From the NCBI GenBank assembly GCA_003427395.1, contig BFEA01000120.1, forward strand, positions 2,681,790 to 2,706,220: a stretch of DNA of 24,431 bases, read 5' to 3'. The notes under the pieces are model-generated. The model worked only from the letters and a program-made list of their open reading frames with translations. It had not been told where the DNA came from and made no database searches. Positions within the stretch are counted from its first letter, which is position 1; each line of letters starts with the position of its first letter. The translations under genes were made by a program, and so were the position numbers. The DNA is from Chara braunii. Taxonomy: Eukaryota > Streptophyta > Charophyceae > Charales > Characeae. Shown one piece after another: positions 18,016 to 24,431 of the stretch.

Positions 18016-18274
18016 CTAACCCAAATCATATCTTTGAACTTCGTCTTGCGCAGCCGGCCGTCTTTTGCCTGGCCAAAAGGGAGGGGGAACACACGTCGGA
18101 TCTCGATTTCGAACGAAGGACCGATGACGTTCATCGCAAATCTCAGAATCTGAGTCAGAGGGCGGCAGCCTCACTGCTTTCTCTTTGAATTCATCCTCAC
18201 CACGTGTCAAATAGTTGAACCCTTGGGCTTGATAGCGCTCCGTGCGGTGACAAGCGCTACACAGGGTGCGAGGT
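18016..18274 (-). CDS. Candidate coding exon, unrecognised
   Basis: On the minus strand an open frame runs from about 18,284 and reads TLCSACHRTERYQAQGFNYL, then TRGEDEFKEKAVRLPPSDSD, then SEICDERHRSFVRNRD and PPPFWPGKRRPAAQDEV, ending at a TAG (18,016-18,018). The composition is charged, non-repetitive and protein-like, with an acidic SDSDSE patch. It lies in the least repetitive part of the window. A pyrimidine-rich stretch ending TGTGTAG (18,274-18,300 on the plus-strand scale) could be a splice acceptor, and DLG|GTTAG could be a donor at the end. I do not recognise the family. A chance open frame remains possible. Confidence 0.3.
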
Positions 18275-18411
18275 CAATAGGGAGGGATCGTTGGCCACAT
18301 AATGAAGATCAATTCGTTGAAGGGAAGCAAAACGGAGTAGGGAGGGAAATGAGTATCTACAATCACAAAACCCGCATTGACGAATAATAAGCACCGTGCT
18401 TCGGAAGGGAA

Positions 18412-18720
18412 GTGATAGGGGCCGCTTCTCGTACATCCCACTTGCAAACACGCGTCCTATCCTTGTTGTACGAGAAAGGTCGTGGGCGGGTAGGTTTGAT
18501 AAGTTTACGCTCCAATGGCTCTGCGGACTCAGTCTACATGACCAATATACGCGCATTCGCTGTTCATAAAACAAAACAATTAAATCCCATTAGCGGCGGG
18601 GATTACCTCCGCGATGGAAATCAAGAATGTGGACAAAATCTCATGGTCGATGTTTCGTTGTGGTGGGGAATTACCCAGGAAGCTGATGGAATAATTCAGG
18701 GAGAGGTTCTCCTAGATTAG
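18412..18720 (+). other. 102-codon open frame, unrecognised
   Basis: An open frame with no motif I recognise. It sits in low-repeat sequence, with ordinary composition in its second half (PISGGDYLRDGNQECGQ). No splice or promoter signals distinguish it from chance. Confidence 0.12.
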
Positions 18721-18873
18721 TAATCAACAACAGGAGGCGAAGACAAAAATAAGTAATGTGTGATGTCAACAAAAATGCCCAGGTCAATAAACATTCCTTC
18801 GAGCGACTAGAAGAGCAAAGACCTTCCCTAATAGAGTCGTTCTAAACCCTTCGATCTAATTTTAAAAAATCAT

Positions 18874-19116
18874 TCATTCAAAATGAAGGTAATGCAAGGG
18901 GGGAGGGGTGGGAAGGAGGAAAGGAAGAGGGGGATTTGTTAGTCTGGAGGGTTGCATGTTCGCAATTGGCAGGAACACGGCAAAGCTCCTCCTCGTTACA
19001 CACTTCCTTACGAGCGGAAGATTGTTATGAGAAACGAGCTGGTTGAATCGATTAAAAGCGTGAGTGGCACTGCCGACAAAAACCTTTAACGAGGAGAATG
19101 TTAAAGCAGACCACAT
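18874..19116 (-). other. 80-codon open frame, unrecognised
   Basis: It begins with ATG and a short Ser/Leu/Phe-rich N-terminus (MWSALTFSSLKVFVGSAT), then RKCVTRRSFAVFLPIAN, and becomes Pro-rich at the end. It could be a 5' exon of a minus-strand gene containing the candidate exon near 18.1 kb, or chance. Confidence 0.12.
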
Positions 19117-19357
19117 ACATCCATCATCGATACATCAGTGCAATCCCAAACAGAGAGGAGGAGAGAAGACACAAGCAATTCATCAAGGAATCGTCATCGA
19201 CCTTTGCGTTTCAACGATCGTCCCCCAACAAGATCTTGATAACAAGAGAGTGGGAAGAGGGGTGCAATTCAAAACCCACTCCCATACATAGATTATCATC
19301 ACAAAGCAACACAAACAATCATTATCCACTTCATACATCCATAGAGAAAGTGTTGAT

Positions 19358-19660
19358 GAGAGCGGCAACAACAACAACAATAGCAACAACAAAGAGCATG
19401 GTTCATCAGATGAAATACACTCACAAAATAATTGGAGATACCACAAGCAAATACCGTATAACCTAATTGGCTGCAAGTAGAATAAGCAATAACCCTTAGC
19501 AACAACAACAACAATGATGACAACAACAACATCAACAACAACAACGACAACGCAGAGGACGTCAGTTTTGGTGACGCCGTTTTCGACACTGGCGAGATCG
19601 GCGGTACCATCAGCTACAACAACAACAACAATACTGATGGCGGCAACGACAATAATAACA
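19358..19660. repeat. (AAC)n-rich low-complexity region
   Basis: Blocks of CAACAACAACAA recur at about 19,366, 19,500, 19,528 and 19,616, with unique sequence between them. They make long Thr-rich, Val/Leu-rich and Asn-rich open frames on different frames. Confidence 0.9.
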
Positions 19661-19863
19661 GCAATTACAATGATAACCGCAATGACCGAATCATCGATAG
19701 GACGACTGGTAAAATCGACATCAACAATAACACGGCGAATGCGCCGGGGGATAAGCGACAACTCTTTTCTCCTTTTGCCCCCTTCTCTTCTCTCTTCTGG
19801 CCGCCGCTTGTTGAATGGGGGGTGTGGAAAGGTGCACTATGGTGGCCTGAAGGACTGGGGTAG
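19486..19863 (+). CDS. Candidate Asn-rich exon, unrecognised
   Basis: A 125-codon open frame with no in-frame upstream ATG reads Asn/Asp runs, then [20 protein letters not shown], then further Asn runs, then [26 protein letters not shown] and a Trp-rich end before TAG. Of the possible frames it has the most soluble, protein-like composition between the repeats. A pyrimidine/TTAG sequence at 19,493-19,499 could be a splice acceptor. The competing frames (poly-Thr, or poly-Val/Leu on the minus strand) look like repeat shadows. No domain is recognised. The AAC repeats alone could create this frame. Confidence 0.25.
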   Translation, partial: AITLSNNNNNDDNNNINNNNDNAEDVSFGDAVFDTGEIGGTISYNNNNNTDGGNDNNNSNYNDNRNDRIIDRTTGKIDINNNTANAPGDKRQLFSPFAPFSSLFWPPLVEWGVWKGALWWPEGLG

Positions 19864-20297
19864 GGATAGGACCTCCAGTTGTTGCATATGTCACTAGGGT
19901 TTGTTGGTTGTTCCTAGGGCGTGTCGCTTGGTCCTGACTACATGGAGAGGGCGGAAGAGTAGGTGTCTAATCTGACTTTTGTTGCTCTTTCATCCTCCTG
20001 TAATTTCGTTTTCTCTCTTTGAATTGGTGTTCTCCCCGTTTGAGCGGGTTTTGTTCATTACTGTTATAGGGGAGACACATGCGCTGGCAACACTGGGTAG
20101 AAAATTGCAGAAGTAGAAACCAAACCTTGTCCGGATCTTTCCCCTTCTTACTTTATCAGTATAGTACTTGATTAGGGCAGGGTAAGGGTCCTAGGGTTTG
20201 ATGGGCAGTCAATCCCCTCGCTCGATGGTAATCAATGTTGCCCATCACCGCGTGGCTGCGCATTTACAACTGTTCAAACATTCGATTACAATGATCG
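19864..20297. other. Unrecognised stretch; source of the duplicated 32 bases at the window end
   Basis: No gene seen. The first 32 bases (GGATAGGACCTCC...) reappear exactly at 24,400-24,431, after the adapter junction. Confidence 0.6.
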
Positions 20298-20441
20298 GGG
20301 ACGCTGGACCCGTTTTCCAGCAGGTGTTGCTCCCCACCAATAGATGGAGCCCTCCCGAGACTGCTAGTGGTGTCTGCTCCTATCAGCACCACTAACATCA
20401 TCTTGGGTTGTTTTCTTGTAAAAAAAAAAGAAAAAAAAAAA
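20298..20441 (+). mobile_element. B-family short retroposon, copy 4, with A-tail
   Basis: The best preserved plus-strand copy: GGGACGCTGGACCCGTTTTC, CAGCAGGTGTTGCTCCCC, ACCAATAGATGGAGCCCTCC, GACTGCTAGTGGTGTCTGCT and CAGCACCACTAACATC. It then has a 36-bp unmatched end and an A-tail interrupted by one G. Confidence 0.9.
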
Positions 20442-21672
20442 GAGAAAGGGGCGGGGGTGAGAAGTATACACTCGCACGATTATGGAAAGAGAAACCGACA
20501 TCCTGTTAGACAACTTAACTTCAACAATGGCAAGAAGAAGAACAAGGAGATAACGTGCAACGCCTTTTGCTCTCGAACTATGGGCCCATGCCACCTGATC
20601 AATCACCAAGACACATTTCCCGGCTCGAGGATTGGCGATTCCAGCCACCGCGTACCCAACTCTAAGACCCAGCGATCGTCACCACGTCCACTCAACTACT
20701 ACGCGGAAACACCCGGATCCTGCAGCCCTTCGCAACGATCCAACACGCAATCCTCCAAATTTGCCGACTCGTCAGGACTTTCGAAAGCGATGATTACCAC
20801 CTCATCTAGCCACTACTCCACCAAAGTTGGCCGATGTATTGCGAGAGAGCAAAAATGACGCGCTTGCGAGATTTTTAGTTGTGAGGAAGAGGGAGAGAGG
20901 ATACAGACAGAGGATGAAGGAAGGAGGGGATGAGAAAGGGGAAAACACTCGGAAGGGCCATGTCAATCCGTGTGAAGTACTCCATAGCCAATCTCAATGT
21001 GAGGAGTTCAAAACCTCCGTACATGTGGTCGTCCGACTTGTATGAGTACTTGGGGGATTGACGACGCTTTCTTTGTGTAAATGAAGGCGGGAAAAAAATT
21101 TATGAAAGATAGAGTGGAGGAAGACCAAGATTCATCGGAAAGGGAAAAGAAGATAGTTACAGCTTGTCATTAATGATGTGAAGAAGGAGGTTGGGGAAGT
21201 GGGGAAAGATTGCTTGCGAAAGTGCGGCACAGAAAGATGCATGCGTGCAGAATAAAAAAGGCACCAAGGCAGTTACATGAAAGGCGAGTGAAGCCGTGCC
21301 TAATTCCTGAAGCCGACTTGAAATTGAAAAGTCCTAAAGAAAACTCCACGCGTGAAATCTAAAACGCACAAAGTCATACGCCTTTTCACAGGGCTTGCAG
21401 GGAAAAGAGAGGATTCATAGCCAAGTATTCCAATGGGCATTCATGATTTCGGAATTCAAGAAAGTCTGACTTAAACGAATTCCCAGCACGCTCACTAAGG
21501 CACGCGTAAATCCTACGTAAAGGTACAACAAAATACAAGGAAGATTCTGAAAACTACGAAAGTGAAAAGTCGTAGGTGGATTGAATAGGTTTCACCATCT
21601 GATTTGTGATGGGGAGGCTTTTTGACACACATATTCTATTGACTTGGTAGAGTCTGATTAAAAAAAAAGAAA
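20442..21672. other. Unrecognised stretch, low repeat content
   Basis: A 163-codon plus-strand frame starting inside the B element (to 20,858) and a 73-codon frame (20,827-21,045) have no recognised motif. Other frames of the same stretch look equally plausible (for example RHISRLEDWRFQPPRTQL). From 21,060 to 21,672 I see only purine-rich, unrecognised sequence. A host gene with introns cannot be excluded. Confidence 0.35.
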
Positions 21673-22618
21673 GTCGGTTGTTCTTATGAATGTCTTAGGA
21701 CTTTAGGGTTTCTTAGCAATCCATCGTAGGCGATTTCGATGCTGTTATACTCAGTGATCCGTGGCCGTTCGATGCCAGAACGACGCTGGCCGGTGCTGGG
21801 GTGTTGCCCTGTAACCTGCTGGTGCAGGAGCGTGAGGCCTGGTAGAGAGATCTGGGGATGCTTTGGGGTGGGCATCCCAAGGGACGACCAAGGGTTGCTG
21901 CTGGGATGACGCTGGTCGGAGCTGGGGCGAGTTGTGTTGCCCTGTAACCCAGCAGGGTGGGGGCGTGAGGCCTGGAAAAGCTCAACAGGGAGTAAGGCGG
22001 TGTTGGGAAGTCTTAGAAGGGTTGGTCAGGGAACTTGAGGGTACTGAGCATTCGTAGGACCTTTGTGGCAGGTAATTGCATGAGTAATTCCCTAATAGGT
22101 ATTAGATACTCAGGATCCTTTTTATGTTTCTGAATCTCATCGTATTCACAGATTGTTCTAAAAAAAAAAAAGATTTGTCGGTTGTTCTTATGAATGTCTT
22201 AGGACTCTAGGGATTCTTAGCAACCCATCCTAGGCCGTTTTGAAGTGGTTATACTCAGTGATCTGCGGCTGTTCGATGCCAGAACGACGCTCGCCGGTGC
22301 TGGGGTGTTGCCCTGTAACCTGCTGATGCAGGAGCGTGAGGCCTGGTAGAGAGATCTTGGGATGCTTTTGGGGTGGGCATCCCAAGGGACAGCCAAGGTT
22401 TGCTGCTGGGACGACGCTGGTCGGAGCTGGGGCGAGTTGTGTTGCCCTGTAACCCAGCAGGGTGGGGGCGTGAGGCCTGGACGAGCTCAGCAGGGAGTAA
22501 GACTGTGTTGGAAAGTCTGAGAAGGGCTTGTTAGGGATCCTGAGGGTTGTGAGCATTCGTAGGACCTCTTCACAGCCTATTGCATGAGTAGTTCCTTAAT
22601 AGGTCTCTAGATATTCAC
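21673..22618. repeat. Nested tandem repeat: two ~443-bp copies, period 504 bp
   Basis: The block starting GTCGGTTGTTCTTATGAATG and ending near TTAGATACTCAGGA / TAGATATTCACAGA occurs twice, about 90% identical by eye. Each block contains two diverged sub-repeats about 125 bp apart. One reads GACGCTGGCCGGTGCTGGGG...TTGCCCTGTAACCTGCTGG. The other reads GACGCTGGTCGGAGCTGGGG...TTGCCCTGTAACCCAGCAGG. Both end GCGTGAGGCCTGG. This gives an ABAB order. Each block is preceded by a short A-run. Minus-strand open frames here (RPHAPTLLGYRATQ...) are conserved only because the DNA is duplicated. Confidence 0.93.
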
Positions 22619-22702
22619 AGACTGATCTCAGTCGAAGCTGGGTAGTGGCCCCGGTATCTCAAATGATCTCAAATTTTCTCAATGATTTGTACAATTCGAT
22701 AT

Positions 22703-22790
22703 GGGACGCTGGGCCCAGTTCCCAGCACGTGCTGCTCCCCACGAATAGACTGGAGCATTTGTTTGAAAAAAAAAAAAAAAAAAAAAAAAA
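22703..22790 (+). mobile_element. B-family short retroposon, copy 5, internally shortened, A-tail
   Basis: GGGACGCTGGGCCCAGTTCC, AGCACGTGCTGCTCCCCACG and AATAGACTGGAGC, then it jumps to ATTTGTTTG and 25 A. The middle section with GTGGTGTCTGCT is absent. Confidence 0.8.
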
Positions 22791-23503
22791 GATTGGCCGA
22801 TGTATCCCCATGCATCAGGGCCCAACAAGAACAAGCCCTGTGAACCGGGAGATGCTCAAAACCACATCCGAAACATGTTGAGCCCGACATCACTGTTCGC
22901 TGAAAAATGCAACCTGGACCGGGTAGAGGAACTCGAACTGGACTGGATCGACTCAGGTTACTCACAAAAAAAGAAGGGGCTCAAGAGCTTGCCCATGCAC
23001 AGAAGTTGGTGCGTCTAAAGGGAAAGGGGATTACAAGACTGGGTGGCGAAAGGGGGACGGGGGACAAAGTGAACGGGGATGGTAAAATGGGGCGCATGCC
23101 TTATTTGAAAACCGGATGCTCCTCATTGCCCAACACCACCCTGTCCCACGGAAAACAGGTGCTATTGCTGGGTAGCTGGGAGCACACGGTTACAGGTACC
23201 CTTTCCACGGGATGGCCTGGGAAGGCCTCGGATGCAGTGGGACGGTCCGGACATGGCTTTCTAACTGGGGGCCTGCTATTCCTGCTTAGCCCTTTTTTTT
23301 TTTTTCCTTCTCGAACTGCGGCCGTTTCTTCAGTGCCATTTCGTGTTCTCTTTGCCTTTTCTAACTCAAAACCTGCCGTGTCTTCCGTTTTTTGAAAAAA
23401 AAAAAAAAAAAACCCTGTTTTTCATGCCCAAGGTACCCTGGGCAGGTGGACAACCAGGCTACTTGCATGGGCGCTGGGCACACTGGCTGTGCGCGCTGGA
23501 GCC
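22791..23503. other. Unrecognised stretch
   Basis: No gene supported. It contains T-runs (23,290-23,303) and an A-run (23,394-23,412) that may be tails of unidentified retroposons. TTGGCCGATGTAT at 22,793 also occurs at 20,826. Confidence 0.45.
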
Positions 23504-23604
23504 TTTTTTTTTTTTATTATGGAAAGACAGCTCCGGTAAGTAAGACAGCTCCTGCTTGCTCCAATCTATTAGTGGGGAGCTTAACCTGCTAGAAAACGGG
23601 TCCG
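23504..23604 (-). mobile_element. B-family short retroposon, copy 6, shortened, A-tail
   Basis: On the minus strand: GACGGACCCGTTTTCTAGCA, GGTTAAGCTCCCCACTAATA and GATTGGAGC, then a divergent short section and 12 A. Confidence 0.75.
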
Positions 23605-24312
23605 TCACGCGAGACACCGCTGCCAAGGGAAACCGCAGGAGGGAGGGAATAGGGCAGCGGAAACGGCGTGGGGACGAGGCCGAGGCGGGGCCAGTGGAAC
23701 TGGCGCAGGGGCGAACAACAAAAGTGGACGTGAAACGGCGCGGGCCCGCGTGCAAAACCGGCAGCAGGGGGGGGGCGGGGTCGGATTGCAACGCGCGGGG
23801 CGAACCGGCGCGGGGACGAACGGGCAAAATCGCCAGCAAGGGGGGGGCGGGGTCGGACTGCCCGCAGCGAAAGTGGACGTCAAACGATGTGGGCTCGCGT
23901 GCAAAAGTGCTAGCAGGGGGGGCAGGGTCAGAGGGCGACACGCGGGGCGGGTCTGAGGCCGACGTGCGCGGACAAGGCAAAAGTGCGAGGAGGGGGGGAG
24001 CCGGTGGCCGGCGCGCGGGTTCCACCGGGGGCGAGCGGAGCTGGTGCGCACGGGTAGAGGCGGACGGGAGGCGTTGGGGGGAACTGGCCACGGAGGAGAG
24101 GCGAGCGACAACGGTGCGCACCGGCGAGACGTGACGAGTCTGTCGATGCACAGCCATGGCCGCGAAGCGATCGGGGACGGAAGGCGGTGCGCACGGGTGT
24201 AGGTGGACGGGGCACCGTTTTTCGTGTGTGGCGCGCGTCGGGCCGCGCTGTTTTTGGAACGCTTCTCTTGCGGGACGGGCTGGGGGGTCCGCGTGCGGTG
24301 CCGCAGGGGACC
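23605..24312. repeat. GC-rich, G-run-rich degenerate tandem region
   Basis: Strongly GC-rich compared with the rest of the window. AAAGTGGACGTGAAACGGCG (about 23,720) and AAAGTGGACGTCAAACGATG (about 23,871) head related units about 151 bp apart. CAGCAGGGGGGGGGCGGGGT-like G-runs recur at about 23,762, 23,834, 23,912 and 23,988. Long open frames on both strands are a by-product of few A/T-rich stop codons. It could be a CpG-rich repeat, a promoter-associated island or spacer DNA. No gene is recognised. Confidence 0.7.
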
Positions 24313-24313
24313 G

Positions 24314-24361
<48 letters not shown>
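24313..24361. repeat. (GA)n microsatellite
   Basis: About 49 bp of GA with one GG interruption, ending at the adapter. The true length in the genome is unknown because the sequence is cut here. Confidence 0.95.
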
Positions 24362-24363
<2 letters not shown>

Positions 24364-24399
24364 GTCTCTTATACACATCTAGATGTGTATAAGAGACAG
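24362..24399. other. Nextera mate-pair junction adapter (artefact)
   Basis: Two 19-bp Tn5 mosaic ends in inverted orientation, CTGTCTCTTATACACATCT then AGATGTGTATAAGAGACAG. This is the circularisation junction of Nextera mate-pair libraries and is not genomic. Its translation (…SYTHLDVYKRQ…) contaminates any open frame crossing it. Confidence 0.98.
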
Positions 24400-24431
24400 G
24401 GATAGGACCTCCAGTTGTTGCATATGTCACT
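24400..24431 (+). other. Misplaced copy of 19,864-19,895 (chimeric read end)
   Basis: All 32 bases after the adapter equal 19,864-19,895 in the same orientation. This is what a read across the junction of a circularised fragment of about 4.5 kb gives. It should not be annotated as a genomic repeat. Confidence 0.97.

Noticed and set aside
19183-19761. 192-codon minus-strand frame rich in Val and Leu, resembling a membrane protein
   Set aside because: The hydrophobic runs are GTT repeats read antisense. The plus-strand Asn frame is the more natural reading, if any.
21673-22618. CRISPR array or gene duplication in the 504-bp repeat
   Set aside because: The units are far too long with no short repeat-spacer pattern, and the open frames follow the DNA duplication rather than protein constraint.
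23556-24134. 192-codon plus-strand frame rich in Gly and Arg
   Set aside because: The GC-rich tandem sequence lacks stops in several frames on both strands, and no motif is present.
23459-24430. 323-codon minus-strand open frame, the longest in the window
   Set aside because: It starts in the misplaced read end, runs through the adapter (SYTHLDVYKRQ), the GA microsatellite and the GC-rich repeat. It has no recognisable domain and is an artefact.
24313-24431. Inverted repeat as terminal repeat of a transposon
   Set aside because: The 19-bp arms are exactly the Tn5 mosaic ends used in library preparation, and the following bases duplicate 19,864-19,895.

Overview
This is nuclear DNA from a eukaryote with a large, repeat-rich genome. 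It carries degraded non-LTR retrotransposons (LINEs), short retroposons with A-tails, tRNA-like elements, a U6 snRNA copy, long GA/CT microsatellites and several tandem duplications. There are no operons, Shine-Dalgarno sites or compact gene arrays. The LINEs have an APE endonuclease, a reverse transcriptase and a C-terminal zinc-knuckle (zf-RVT-type) region, as plant LINEs do. This suggests a green plant or streptophyte alga, possibly a charophyte, but the species guess is weak.

Layout. 0-1 kb: inverted GA/CT microsatellites, then unrecognised sequence. 1.07-1.46 kb: dispersed repeat A, with a second copy at 14.65-15.06 kb. 1.73-1.87 kb: a B-family retroposon. 2.07-3.70 kb: the 3' half of a LINE on the minus strand. 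3.7-6.5 kb: an inverted repeat, a 25-nt poly(A) and a tRNA-like piece, otherwise unrecognised. 6.5-9.4 kb: the 5' two thirds of a LINE on the plus strand. 9.6-10.0 kb: a 144-bp tandem repeat with a retroposed U6 snRNA in its first unit, flanked by a target-site duplication. 10-11.6 kb: nothing recognised. 11.6-12.7 kb: CT/GT microsatellite with one N, B-family pieces and minisatellites. 12.78-14.64 kb: a second, more GC-rich LINE 3' half on the minus strand. 15.1-16.8 kb: tRNA-like elements and two tandem duplications, one carrying a B element. 17.2-17.75 kb: GA/CT microsatellites. 17.9-21.6 kb: the least repetitive stretch, with two possible but unrecognised coding exons. 21.67-22.62 kb: a nested 504-bp tandem repeat. 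22.7-23.6 kb: two more B elements. 23.6-24.3 kb: a very GC-rich, G-run-rich repeat.

The last 70 bases are a library artefact: a Nextera mate-pair junction (two Tn5 mosaic ends head to head), then 32 bases copied exactly from 19,864-19,895. This fits a read across a circularised fragment of about 4.5 kb.

No intact protein-coding gene could be established. The main content is a retroelement community: an autonomous LINE family (all copies broken), a short A-tailed family possibly sharing its 3' end, and a U6 RNA apparently mobilised by LINE-type target-primed reverse transcription.
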